From Enoplosus armatus (taxonomy: Eukaryota > Chordata > Actinopteri > Centrarchiformes > Enoplosidae): a DNA stretch of 64,000 nucleotides. Shown in pieces: positions 22,998-35,200 of this stretch. Made by a program: the position numbers and the translations under genes. Below the pieces are notes generated by a model. That model was given only the letters and a program-made list of their open reading frames with translations. It made no database searches and had not been told where the DNA came from. The DNA is taken from the NCBI RefSeq assembly GCF_043641665.1, contig NC_092189.1:15530833-15594832 (forward strand), read 5' to 3'. The stretch's first letter is position 1; every line of letters starts with the position of its first letter.

Positions 22998-23541
22998 TTC
23001 CCAGCAAGTAAGCGCTAGTATAAAATGATAACTTTGGTTAAGACAAACGCCGCAGACTCACCTAGAAAAGGCTTTAGCTAGTTCCATTACACATCTCTAT
23101 GTCAAGCGGGCGTGTGTGCAAACAGTGGCTGATTTACAGCAACTGGGTTATAAAGAAGGATTTGCTTCCAAACGTGGTCAGTGCAACACAGGACGTGGTT
23201 TTGCCTTTTGGTTTTGTGTTCTGATCAGTCCCTCCACAGAACTGCTTGGAGTTGTGACTTAAGAAAGCTTCAGTAAACCGCTCAGTAAACTCTGAAACTG
23301 ATCAGATGATGATCTGTACCCAGACAAAGACATAAAAGAAATTAAAATTTTAATTTCTTCTGAGACAGTCAACTTGTAGGTAGAAATGCAATCAGCATTT
23401 TGCAGCTATTGTTGCCGCAGAATTAATCTGCACGTACAAATGCAGCCACTTCCTTCTCTCAGACACAAAAAGCATCTTGGCTCTGAAAACGTCCATCCCT
23501 CCAGACTGTTACGGTAAACACCACTATGAATGTCCTCTTAC

Positions 23542-23716
23542 CGGATGTTGTGGGACTTGCGTTTGATCTCGCTCCAGCAGAGGTTCATCTCTCCCGTTTG
23601 GTGCGAGCCGCCTCCTCTCAGTCTCCGGCACTCGGTCCCCTCCTCCTGCCCCTCACCGTCCACTGTGGACTGGCACGGCACACAGTGGCATCCCGGCCAC
23701 GAGGGCCGCCCCGCAG
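23542..23716 (-). CDS. drp2: drp2 exon, N-terminal region with MNLCW motif
   Basis: Minus-strand internal exon of 175 bp. The acceptor is GTGTCTCTTAG before 23716 and the donor CATCCG/GTAAGA at 23541-23540. Two leading bases complete a codon from the previous exon, then 57 codons and two bases follow; the last Arg codon is finished by exon 9340-9496. The C-terminal part, EMNLCWSEIKRKSHNIR, matches human DRP2 (MNLCWNEIKKKSHNLR) closely and decides the assignment to drp2 over dmd and utrn. The preceding 42 residues are Gly/Arg/Cys-rich and poorly conserved, as in the mammalian N terminus. The Met at 23588-23586 coincides with the start of a shorter isoform I recall for human DRP2, so it could serve as an internal start if an upstream exon is noncoding. 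Confidence 0.92.
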
Positions 23717-23787
23717 CTAAGAGACACACACAAGGGGGGACACCAAAGTGAGTATTACAGTCAACTGATTTGGGTTTCTGAAGGCTG

Positions 23788-23808
23788 GTATATATATATA
23801 TATATATA
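23788..23808. repeat. (TA)10 tract
   Basis: Pure TA run just upstream of the MNLCW exon on the minus strand, about 70 bp from its acceptor. Confidence 0.95.
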
Positions 23809-24314
23809 ACCTTTCTGGTTTTGGTGACCTGGGAGGTACAATCAAACAAGACACTGTGGAAGACAACAATGCATACCACTACCACACTTCCCACAGGCTC
23901 AATCCATGGACATTTAAGCCTTTCAACATCATCCATCAAGGCATTAGCCACTCAAATACGTGCAAGTGCACATTCCTGGTAGATTATTCTGGAACATTTA
24001 AAATATCTGTACTGTTTACTTCACAATTCTCAAAAAAGACAAGATGATTGGATGTTTGATACAGTGACAATTCTCCGACTTATAAGCTGGTGAGCAATGT
24101 TGTAGTGTAACTCAAACTTGTTGTCTCACAGGTACCTCCCCCTATCAAAATATACTGTAGACCTCACCAATTTTCATTGGGATTGTCTCATTTGTCTATA
24201 AATAAAAACACACACGCTTTTTACCCATTTTTACAACTCAAAAAATTATAAAATATTCAGTGTTTCCCCAGAAATCGATGTCTCAATTGACATACTGTTT
24301 AGCAGCTCTTTCTA

Positions 24315-24560
24315 CATTTTGGGAAATACGCTCAGTTGCTTTCTTGCCGAGAGTTAGATGAAGAGTTTGATACACTCTCATGTCTGTACTGTAAATATGA
24401 GGCTACAGCTAGTAGACTGTTAGCTTAGCTTAGCACAAAAACTGGAAACAGGGGGAAACAGCTAGACTGGCTCTGTCCTAAGGTAACAAAATCCATCTAC
24501 TAGCACTCGATAATGAACATGTTATATCTTGTTTGTTTAATCCATGTTATGGTGGGTTAT
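24315..24560. mobile_element. MITE-like repeat, family B (copy 2)
   Basis: Contains CATTTTGGGAAATACGCTCA, TTGCCGAGAGTTAGATGA, GTTAGCTTAGCTTAGCACAA, ACTGGAAACAGGGGGAAACA and TATATCTTGTTTGTTTAATCC. It is longer than the copy at 20380-20530 and in the same orientation. No coding capacity. Edges are approximate. Confidence 0.72.
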
Positions 24561-24639
24561 GTGCTGAACTAGTTCTTGCCAGTTACTCCGTGGAGTTCCC
24601 TGCTGGTTGCATTGAAACTGGTTCCAAACTGTTGAACTA

Positions 24640-24850
24640 TGGCTGCTATGATCAACGACTGAACCACAGACCTACATTCATGAGGTGGCCAGAAACATGA
24701 CTTCAAGTGAATGATAATGCTGCTCCATAACTAACTGCTAAAAAGTTCCTAATATCAGCCTAAAAAGTGAAAATATGTGAGTGTTTACACCTTGTTTTTG
24801 CTGCCCCTAAGTAGCCAAAAAATCTGTTAATGCAGGTTTAAGTCAAGACC
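24640..24850. repeat. Possible family A fragment
   Basis: TGAGGTGGCCAGAAACATGA and TGCTCCATAACTAACTGCTA resemble words in the reversed family A copy near 61855-61920 (AAGGTGGCCAGAAACAGATC). It lies directly after the family B copy. Only short similarity is visible. Confidence 0.4.
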
Positions 24851-25518
24851 AGATCCACGAAACCCTGGGACACATTAATCCTTAACATTATCTGCCTAGT
24901 GAAAGACAAGAGCTGTGTAGGGCAGAACCTAGATCCGATCTGACGTGAAGCGACTGGCCATTTTCTGACAGGTCAAAATTGACAGAACAGACACCTCTAC
25001 CGGTCTACCTCTAGGTAATATAAATACGTTTTTAAAGAAAGCACAATACAAGGGCACATTGTAACAACGCTCAAAAATGTGAAGCGCCACACATACATGA
25101 AAAATCTAGTCTATAAATCAGAGTCAAACTGAATAACGTTGTCCTGTGTGTAGGATAGAAAACCTGAATCATGAGACACCAGCAGTTTTATCCCATTATT
25201 CCATTCCATTAAACTCTGACAAAAAGCCTCTTTTTTTCCACAGACCTTTAGAGTGAGGAGGCTTGTGAGGCTGGACTTGAAGAGGTGCAATCCCCTTGAT
25301 AGAGCTAGGGGGGAAAAATATCAAGCGCTATCACACACACACAGACACACACCATAATAAGTGGCATTCAAGGCAGGAGAAGCTTTTGCCAGGTTCACAG
25401 GTCATGATAAATCTTGTGTTTGGTCACTGGGCTGTCAGGCTTCCTGTCTTTTCGGTTCATTTCACAGCCTTTACCTTAGCAGCAGCTGGACCTCTCAGCT
25501 AACACCCTCAGCCTTATA

Positions 25519-25544
25519 ACACACACACACACACACACACACAC
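25519..25544. repeat. (AC)n microsatellite
   Basis: Pure AC run of about 26 bp. Two smaller CA tracts are nearby at 25333-25350 and 25683-25696. Confidence 0.95.
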
Positions 25545-28259
25545 CATAACCAGGATTTTTCCCTTGTGTTTGGTCAGAAGGCTCTTATCACATCGTTTTT
25601 TAAACTAGTCAATCTGATTTGTCCCTGCTGGAGGTCTCAACCTCTAACCTTTACAGCAGCAGTCGGCCATCCATCTACAGCAACACACACACACATAAAT
25701 TACACTCACCCGGATATACAGTTGTCAAAAGTCAAGATTTTAACCATTTAATGGTCTTTGGCAGTACACATTTTGTGAGAGATGTGATATCTTGTAGAAA
25801 AATGTGCTGTACTTTCCCAGGGTGCACTGCGGTTTTCAGAAACGTACCTTTTCAGGTGTCTTCAAGTTTTCATAACTAATCTTTTTTTAGTTTAGTTTTA
25901 GACATTGTTTAATCATTAGTAGTAGCCCTAATATTTATTTTATATGTGAAATGTAAAAATGTTTATTTGTCCAGGTTTACACATTGCTCTTGTCCATAAA
26001 AGGATACAAGAGATAGATTGGTAGTGGCTCATAATAAAAAAAAAAACAATGTGGTTAGCTGAAAAAATAATAATTCTTGTTGTTGTAAGGAACTAAGAAA
26101 ATGTTTCCACTGCTTTTTTTCTGGGTGGGACCATTAAAGGGTTAATGTGTCTAACTCACTGCTTCCTTTTGAGTACTTCTCTTTGGAGCTCAGGTGGTTT
26201 GTCTAAAACAAATTGAGCCTGAAGTGAACCAGGAAGGAGGAACTTTTGTTGCAGTGTCAACATTTGAGTGAACAACTCCCCAGTGAGAGGGAGGGAAGAG
26301 GCTTGCTTTCAGTCTACTCATCCCCTTTTCTTTATCCTTATCCTCCTTTCACCCCTGTTTTTCCTCCTCCTCCTCTTCCATACATTTTCCTTCTTCTCTC
26401 TACCTTTCTAGTTTGTTCTGCAGACCACCTCACCTCACATTGGCTGGATGGGTTTTTTTTTCTATTTCATATGAATCATCAGCATCTCGTTCCCACTCCT
26501 GTCTCCCGTTATCCTTCGTCTTCCTTCCCTCTCTTTTCTTCGTCAGACAGCTCCTGTTAATGTAGGTGAGTGTTGTATGAATCAGCAATACCCTGCACAT
26601 CTCTCCCACTCTCCGCTGCTCTCACTGTCTATTTCCCTTTGCTGGTAATCAGAGGCTTCCAGGACCTCACTTGAGCTCACATACCTCTAAATAATGATAA
26701 CGTAAACGCCTTTATATTCTGTGCACAGATCTGATTTACTTCGCTGCTGTGTTTGTGAATAAAACATGGAAGTTAATGTATACGAGGCAGGCAGGGGCTC
26801 CACATGACACAGTGACGTTTAGGAGCAGAATGGCAGCATGAATGTTTGTTTGCTTTGGAAAGCTGCCGCTTCAAGATGTGAAATGGAATTGAAAAATGAC
26901 AGCCATCAGCCACACCACTGCAAACACCAAGAGAATACCCCGCGGGTGAAAGATAGCTCTGAGAGAGGTTTGTTTCTGGAGTGAAGAGGGAACCGGGTGA
27001 CAGACAGCCCTGTCGGCGACCTCAAATTTCTCTTCTTCTTCTTCTTCTTCAGCCGTTTCCCAGAAAGCTACTAGCAGGGTTTCACATAAAGACACAAACT
27101 CATACATCATTGCATGCATTCATAAACTAAATATTTAAAAAATCAGTTCTTGTTTGTTTTTTTTTTGCAAGACATATTAAAAGCCATCACAATAGGGAAA
27201 CGACATCTACAGAAATCATGTCTGTCTCCCGCTTTAAACTTCAAAAACATGAGTCAAGCTTTAAACGTGCATTATTTACAGCCTTGATCAGATGTGGCGT
27301 TGCTTAGTCAAGCGTGCGTGCTGCGTGTTTTCCAAAGACTCTGGAAAACCTGCAGAGATTTCACTGACATGCCACCAAGTGACACAAACAATATTCATCT
27401 TGCTGCCATGGCTACGTCTCTCACCACCATGTACTCATGACCATTTACTACAGAAATCATAGCTTCACACTTTTGGAATTGCCCAATTATGTGAACAACG
27501 CAGACAGAATATCTGCCTTTTTTTGACCACTCGAGCCAAGGCAATGTGGAAGGACATTTTCCAGACAACATGTGAATTGCAAATCAAAAGGAGTTGAAGA
27601 TGATAAAAGAGAAAAGAGAAAAGACAGTTCAACTGTGCCGATAAAGCCTTAGAGGATCAAAGCCACTGTGCTGCTACACCATGTCTACACGTTGATATTA
27701 ATCTGAAAGAATCAAGACTGTTGCTAAGATATCCCTGAGAAGCAGTAACATAGCTAGGTTTTTAGGCTCATTACTGGAGCTCTGCAGATAAATGCAATTC
27801 TTTCACAATGGGCAAGCGCCTACCTTAACAGTATAGACTTGCGCCGTTTCGATTCCAGTCTCGGACTCCCGTTGGTAAAGCTGCCACTAAGGGTAACTGA
27901 TTGTTGACATTATTTGTCATGAGTTGGGCATGCAAAGGGATGGAGGTAAGGAGGGAGGGGAAGACAGACGCAGGCATGGGGACGGGTGACCTAATAAGCA
28001 GAAACTTCTCTGTTGGTCAAAGACTTCTCTGTCCTTCTACATTCCTGCTCACACCTACACGCCCCCCCACTCCCAAAGACCAACGGGAAGAAAAGGCCAT
28101 CTGCCTGACCCACACACACTCTGAGGAGGGGACAAAAGAACCTGCACTAATGCTTCTGGGAACAGTCTCGAGTCTGGAAAATAAAAAGAAATTATTTATT
28201 TATTTAGCTTTTTTCTCATTGTCAAATCTTAAGTTACTTTTCTTTGTTTGGATTTTTTG

Positions 28260-28610
28260 CCACGCTAGCAGCGGAGCAATGTCGGACTGTCAGTCTGTTG
28301 GTCCTCCACTTTGGTCCAGACTGTTGTACAGACATTCATGGTGTCCAGAGGATGAATCCTACACACTGTGGTGACCCCCTGAATTTTCCTCTACCGCCAC
28401 CATGAAGTTGACTTTTTTCGACTTTGAGTGAAATATCTCGACAACTATTACATGGATTGCCATGAACTTTGGTACACACATTCATGCCCCCTCAGGATGA
28501 ATTGTTTTCATCGAGCATCATCACAAGGCCAAAATTGTAATTTGGCAAAATACCCATCAGCCTCAGCTGTATTTAGTGAATACTCTCAGTCTTGATGGGT
28601 CTGTAAGTCA
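28260..28610. mobile_element. Interspersed repeat, family C (copy 2)
   Basis: Shares with 21280-21930 the words TTGGTCCTCCACTTTGGTCC, TGTACAGACATTCATGG, CCAGAGGATGAATCCTAC, GTGAAATATCTCGACAACTA, GGATTGCCATGAACTTTGGT, CCCCTCAGGATGAATTGT and CCCATCAGCCTCAGCTGTA. Same orientation; 3' part missing. Confidence 0.75.
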
Positions 28611-28935
28611 CAAGTTATTTTATTTATTGAAACTTATTTAACTTAAGAAAGTCTCTTGAGATCTTTTTTACAAGAGAGACTGGCTGAGATGGCAGCATAG
28701 TTAAAACATTGTCACATAAAAAAAAATCTTAATTTTCAGTGTGATAGGAGGCATAAAAGAGAGACCTTGACTATCTAAAATTACTACAGTCTTCATGAAA
28801 CATGTTTGGAATTCAGCATTTGAATGCCTGATGTAAAGGTAGTGTTTCCAAATCAAGCATCTTGTAAAGTGTGAAAATTCAAATTTGCCAAGTTCTGTCC
28901 AAACTTTGGGGACCCTGAAGATTATCCATCTATAT

Positions 28936-29201
28936 CAGTGGTTCCCAACCTTTTTGGGTGTGACTCCTTAAATCAAAGCAGTGTCTGCTCGCCACCCCTG
29001 TTCACAGATTACAGCTTTGCATGTGTTGTGAGGAATCTTTTCATTTTTTAGATTGGTGGCCAATATCTCATGAGAAAAACACAAACACAATTTGAGTAAC
29101 AGAAATATACTTTTCTTTCTTATTTCTTATTACTTAAATCATTTTGTGAGCCCCGAAAATGTATCTTGGGGGAGTCTCGAGCCCCAAGTTGGAAACCACT
29201 G
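28936..29201. mobile_element. hAT-like MITE, 266 bp
   Basis: Terminal inverted repeats CAGTGGTTCCCAACCT on the left and the reverse complement CAGTGGTTTCCAACTT on the right. The flanks are ATCTATAT (28928-28935) and ATCTAGAT (29202-29209), an 8 bp target-site duplication with one mismatch. The 8 bp duplication and the CAGTGGTT ends are typical of hAT-superfamily non-autonomous elements. There is no open frame of note. Confidence 0.9.
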
Positions 29202-29836
29202 ATCTAGATGATAGCTGTTAGAAAAAGGAGAAAGTGTCTTACATAGATAGACAAGAAGTTTACCAAAGTTCACGGCTACAGCTGTGAAATATGTCCTTTC
29301 ATTCATTTACTCATCTTCGGGACTCTTCTTTGGAGAAAAAAGGGATAAAATTTAAGATTTAAAAGGATAAGGAGTAAGGAAACTCATTTGAGGTAAGTTA
29401 AAGGGCTGGCCAAAGGGGTCATGAAGTTTTTTCTCAGAGATTAGACATTCATATCAAAATACATCAGCTGTGACAGATGGAGTGATTGTACTGAGATGGA
29501 ACTAATTCCGTACTGTAATTGCGAACACATCCTTCTGTCACCAGGCTAAAGCCAACAACGTTTTGTAATGCTTTTACTCCCACAATTACAACACTTAACA
29601 GAAGTGATAAAGCCATTATGCACTGTCCAACAGAACTGGCGAGCGCCGATATGGACGCCCAGCACTCAGCGGCTGGGCTTCACTGAATGTGCCGAACACT
29701 GATTTAACTTCAACAAATAAATGCCAAGCCAACAATGATTCAGAGTGTCAGTGTCCAGGAGGCCTGCTGCTAAATAGCGTGTGAATACGAGTTGGTGCAA
29801 GTGTACTCGTGCATTTCTGCGAGTGTGTGTGTATAT

Positions 29837-29840
<4 letters not shown>

Positions 29841-29868
<28 letters not shown>
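29841..29868. repeat. (GT)14 microsatellite
   Basis: Pure GT run. A complementary CA run follows at 30006-30047, about 140 bp away, so the two could pair as a stem in single-stranded DNA or RNA. Confidence 0.96.
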
Positions 29869-30004
29869 CCTGGCTTGTTTCAGTAGCAGGCTCTTGGCTT
29901 TGTGCCTGATGGGGGTTAGTAGAGGTTGGACCACTGCCTCCCTGCTGCTCTCTCCCGCTGTCCCACAGCCCCTCAACAGCCACCAGTTAGAAGGCAAAGG
30001 AGAG

Positions 30005-30005
<1 letters not shown>

Positions 30006-30047
<42 letters not shown>
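30006..30047. repeat. (AC)21 microsatellite
   Basis: Pure AC run of about 42 bp. Confidence 0.96.
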
Positions 30048-30050
<3 letters not shown>

Positions 30051-32029
30051 CCAGCTCACAGTCCCTCTCTGCTGCTGATGCAGGATGAGCGAGCCGAGCT
30101 TCCCCTCACAGCTGCAACCGTCACACACTGCTGGAGGGACTGGAGGAGCTCCAATGACACAGCACACACACATAGTCACATAGGCACTCTTCAACATCGT
30201 CTATTAAATGGTAGGCATGCGCAGACACACGCGCTCACTGTAAGAAAAATACTTCCACCTACATCAGCTATACCCTCTACACCCCTGCTGGGCATAGGCA
30301 GCTGCCAAACTGTGACTACCCCCCCTCACCCGAAACATCGGCGCACTCTTCCCAAGCTTGACTCCTTTTGTCTGCAGACATGTGGCACGGTGATTTGTGA
30401 TTGGAAGCACCCAACTGAACAGCAGGAGCAAGGAAAGACTTTCACTTCCCCTCCTCCTGCCTGTCTTCCTCCTGTGCTCCCATCACGACTGCACATTGTC
30501 ATGCTCGCAGTGTTTTGCCCTCCAACCAGATATTTCATTGCCCTTCGTACTTTATTATCTTTTCATTGAAAATGTAATTTCCCCCTGGAGCACACATGCC
30601 ATCCACACGCTTATTTATATTTACATGATGCCATTGCTTCTTTTTTCTTTTTTTTTGGATCCCGAAATGATGGCTTTGAAGCGGGGGCTCGGCAGTGAAA
30701 TAAAAGCTCAGCTGACATTAACATCATTATTGTTGGAGGTGGAAGTGGGGAAGTGTTATTTGAACACTTTATAGGACGCTCGTTGTGTTGATTCTAGCAT
30801 CAGGTGAGTAATGGTTATGCTTTTCATTCAACTGCATGGTGAGTGAAGTGCTTCTAGAGCAGCAGTGAAGCATCAACTGACTGAAAATATTATTCTGTGA
30901 TAACTTGTGTGTGTGTGTGTACATGCTGGTCTGTGTGCACTGTCCTCCTTTGACCCTGTCTGGATGATACAATGGGAATGGGAAGACCCTTACTGAAGCC
31001 CCCTGGTCCCAGTAATGCAATAATCTCTACATTATCAGATAATTTTTAATGAGTTTTACGTTTAATTTTCCAAAAAACAGGTGAAAGCAAATGCTCTTAA
31101 TTCAAGAATTTTCTAGAATTTTTTCTTTCTAGTGCAGCAATCTGCCTTATGGGCCTTAACGCTGGGAGGATCGTCGGTCCCCGAGGTATTTCCCCTAGTG
31201 TTGACCTCATAAAAATGTGTGTTCCCCTTTTACTCCCCTTAAGTAACATTAAGTTTGTCAAAATCATCATATTCTGAACTATATATTCTGCATTAGCTTG
31301 TTTCGCCTCCTCATTGAGGTTTACACTGACTGAAATACTGAATCTTTTGTTTCAGACTGTGTATTTTTATGGCTGCATCCAGTGGAAATATTCTAGGCAT
31401 ATAGTGCACCATTTTAGACACACTTCCCCAAAATTGGGTCTGACATATTTGGTATCTGTGGAAACTCGGGATCTCCACTAGAATTTAAAAAAAGCACTTT
31501 GAGTTTGAACAAAGTTTGGCTTCACACCATGAGTTTGTACTGAATGGCCCACCAGTGCGTAAGTGGGGTTCTTTTAATCTTCAATGTTCCTCTTGGATAA
31601 TGTGACAGTATTATAGGTTTATATTATGGCCATCACTGTTAATTATTTCAATTTAGTGTTTGAGGAATCATGTGATTTCCGTCAGTTTGGTAGGATAGAC
31701 ATCTCTAAACACTACAGTACCTAGTAGCTTCAGCCGTCCATTGCTATTCAGAAGACGTCAGGCCTGCAGCAAATTCAAGACCGTGTGCTGTTGCAACTTG
31801 GAACAAAATACTGTACCATGGTTGCTGAATTCATCTAAAATTGATCCAGAATCTGAAAGTGAATTGAATTAAGCTGCTGAGTTTATTATTGCCTCTGGCG
31901 GCACATTCAACAGAATTTGAAATTGAAATTCAGCTTAGGAGTCGGATTTGACTTCTCTCCTAAAACCTACACTAATTGATTTTTTTGAGCCGTTAGAGGG
32001 CAGTGCAAGAAGCTGTGAACACAACAATG

Positions 32030-32285
32030 ACCTACAATTTACTCATCCAGCAGGCACAGACCAACATTAACATTTATTTAGAGTCGCGTTTCTGGCAACC
32101 GGATGAATTTAAGTCCAAAATTCACTCTCCTTTTAGCTCTGTTTTGGTCTTCACCATCTCCTGAGGGAAATATCTGGCTCTTTAGCTGCTTGCTGCTGCA
32201 CTATGTTCACCAGCTAGTTGCTAACGTTGTCTGCAGTTTGATGCTGGGCAGGTAGAGTACAGCGGGTTTATCAGTGTATTGAAGA
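32030..32285. repeat. Interspersed repeat, family A (copy 2)
   Basis: Ordered words shared with 11818-12160 include AATTTAAGTCCAAAATTC, CCTGAGGGAAATATCTGGCT, TGTTCACCAGCTAGTTGCTA and GCGGGTTTATCAG. Same orientation as copy 1. Edges approximate. Confidence 0.65.
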
Positions 32286-35200
32286 GAAGAGTATTGGAGA
32301 AGAGTTTCATGCCCATCCAAGCCTTCCAAGCCTTACCTCAAAAACCCAGGACACCCTGAATAACTTCTTCCACTTCTTAACTCTGTTCTATGCTCTTTCA
32401 AAATGCTGCCACCCATTTATAGAAAACAAGTCGATTTGTTTTGGAAACATGCTGAAATAATCTTGATACACTGACAGATGTTTGCATTTGTTTGAAGAAA
32501 ACAAGACATTTAAGCCTCAAAAGCAAGTAAAAATTACTTGATATGATGGAGTTATTTTTGCAGTGTGCCCTGAGTGGTCTCTGCATCAAACAGCCCTCAC
32601 AGCAAGGAATAGATCATGGGCAAACGTCCACTTTACTCAGCTGTTTTGTTGATGCCACTGGTACAGACAGCATCCTAATGAGCTTATTGTGAGCATTCTC
32701 CATTTGTATTTCATACAGTCATCTTGGCCTCTCCTGCTGTCTCTTTTCAAGAAAATTGAATTTACAGCTGTGTAACCTTAATGAAAGCTGAAAAACCTTG
32801 TGCAATCTCACATACGGCCATAATGTATTTCAGTCTGCGTGTGAGCACTTTGCATGCAAATATCCACCTTCAGATTCATGTCATCTGTTCAATTATTCAA
32901 TCAGTTTATGCCTAATGAACGGAGCTTAATAGAGTTAAGATTTAAGGAACGGTTCCTAGTCTTGAATCTATTTTAAGGCAGCAGATGACAGTTGAGATAT
33001 TTCATCCTGTATCAAACAACGGTTCCTGGAAATGACAAGCAGATATGAATCAAAGTTTCAAGTTAAAAACAGGGGACCACCAGGCTTGAAATTACTAGTG
33101 AAGGAATCAGAAAATGAACTCTTTTTTTTCAGCGAAGTTAAAGCTCATTACTTAAGAAAAAGCAAAAACGGTGATTAACTTAACAGATTGAAATACTTTT
33201 CTCGGCTGAGTGACTTCGAGCACACCTTCAGCAAACTCGAGTGAGCAGACTGAAATATACATGGGCTGAAAAAGTAAAGGAATGGCTTTGAGACTGAGCA
33301 GCCAGATAAAAAAAAAAGAAAACTGAAGAAACTCAATACTGCTGTGGTTTTAAAATATGATACAATTAGTGATATCCAGTCCTCTATAACTCAAAATCAA
33401 GTGCCCTAAATGTCCTGACGGTGTCATTTTCACTGTGCAATGCTGTGTTTAGGATGTATACAATGCTTTTTGTCAACAGTGGTGTAATATATACAATATG
33501 TGACAAAGCAACTGGCAAAGAACTGGAGCAATATGCCACTAAAGAGGATTTAGAATATATCAGCCCATATCTTAACCAGATCATTTAGTTCCTTTATAAT
33601 CACATCAAAAGGCATTTTGGGGATTAGCCGAGACATAAAACGATCTCAAAGGACTTCATTTTGTGGTCCCGGCTGCATTGTTTGGAGCGTTGTGCAAAAA
33701 AAAATTATAAACTGAGGGAAGTCAATAAATTAAGACAGTCCCTTGTGTTTGAAATACCCATTTTGTGACAAGTGCATCTGCTGTGTTTAGACTTAATTAA
33801 AGATAATTAACACAAAGAAATGCACATACCGCCTTACAATTACTGTGCAAGCAATGCTGATTAAAAGTCAACCCTGTCACTGCTTCCTAACATGCAGTCA
33901 TGTGTGGAGAGGGAACGCCTGGTTCAGAAAAGAGGTGATTTAGCAAACCCCAATTGAAATCCCTGCTAATTAAGATGAGTTTCTTCCACTGCAAAGACTA
34001 TGAGATGAAATACTCTGTTGGGAGAGAATGAATGTACATAGAGTCAGATGAAGTTTAAAGCTAAAAGATGTTACCTTTTTTCGTCCTGATTAAAATCCTA
34101 ATTACAAAATGACTCTTTTTCATAAAGTTTTCTGGTTCATCACTCACGGCAAATAATCCTGTACAAACATAACACCAAGACTGCGACCTATGGGCTGAAG
34201 CATCAGGACTATGCCACTGTACTTAAACAGCGTAGGTCAAATGTTTACTGTGACTAAACACCAGCCGCTAACAATCAGGCCATCCATTCATTCATCCGCC
34301 CTTCCTTAGAAGTAATTTGGTTTAGTGATGGCACCGAAAATAATGCAAATTAAGAGCCAGGGTTTTGTTACAGTCTTGGGTTTAATAGTGCATGTATAAA
34401 ACAGCTGGCATTCTCTTGAACTGAGGCAGCTAAAGTGTACATTTTCTAAAATAAGTTTTTAATGATCAAAATAACAGAAAGCGCATAAAAGTAATAATAA
34501 AATACCTATGTTAATTTGATTTTCACATAGTAGGTACCACTGACCTTGTCAAAACTGACTGCACACTATTTACCTGACTTTGGTTCCAAGTAATGCATTT
34601 GCACTGCTCACTCACCAATAACAGCTTTGTTTATTTGGTATAATACAAGCTGGGCTCCAGCTCAAAATTGTAATTTAACAAACAAGTATTTGCTTTTATT
34701 CATTCTGACATATTTCTAATTGCATCCAGTAAGTACAAGTTAGAGCACAATATCAGAGCCAAGACCATACCATACGGTTCATTTTGACTTTACTTGGCTG
34801 TAGTTTTGGAATTGGAATTTATCCAGGAAATATCTGATCAAAGACTGTTTTGCAACGACTATTTCCCATGGTCAAGAATAAACTTTCAATCTCGCCTGGA
34901 TCCGAACACGCCACAGATTTAGCTCACTGTATGTCAAGCTAAATTTGACGCGCTCCAGTAGTTCATGCTACTGATGTTACACTAGTTAACGCTTTCAAAA
35001 ATATTTTATTATATGGCCACATTAACTGCAAATCATTACTCTTTCAGTATGTCCTTCCAGTATTTGCCCTTTCCTGGTTTGATTACGTCCCCATCTGAGC
35101 CTTCAGAAAGCCTCAGATGCAGAACACAAACAAGTTCTACATTAGCCAATATGAGAAAGTATAGAGGACACCAACACACCAGCCCTCAACGCTGGTGTTA

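Larger units (their letters stand above)
9497..23541 (-). other. drp2: drp2 intron, 14.0 kb
   Basis: Intron between the MNLCW exon and the 157 bp exon. It contains an interspersed repeat at 11818-12160, small relics near 14885 and 17450, CA-rich tracts (11420-11440, 18916-18960, 20337-20354), a MITE copy at 20380-20530, a composite repeat at 21280-21930, a C12 run at 22289-22300 and an AT-rich hairpin at 22958-22997. Pyrimidine-rich stretches occur at 13636-13682 and 22175-22310. I found no second gene; open frames of 80-150 codons have no recognisable similarity and no convincing splice signals. Confidence 0.8.

Noticed and set aside
23542..23716. Assignment of the minus-strand exons to utrophin or dystrophin
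   Set aside because: The first impression from the spectrin-repeat sequence was utrophin, but MNLCW.EIK.KSHN, RLEAFSD.SGKLQL and KSRGP.IYSVLESA are DRP2 features; dystrophin and utrophin have HLEAS and different downstream residues.
29666..30197. Several overlapping open frames at the GT and CA tracts
   Set aside because: They are produced by dinucleotide repeats (Cys-Val or Thr-His runs) and have no splice or homology support. The same holds for frames at 2154-2543, 4080-4840 and 54719-55066.
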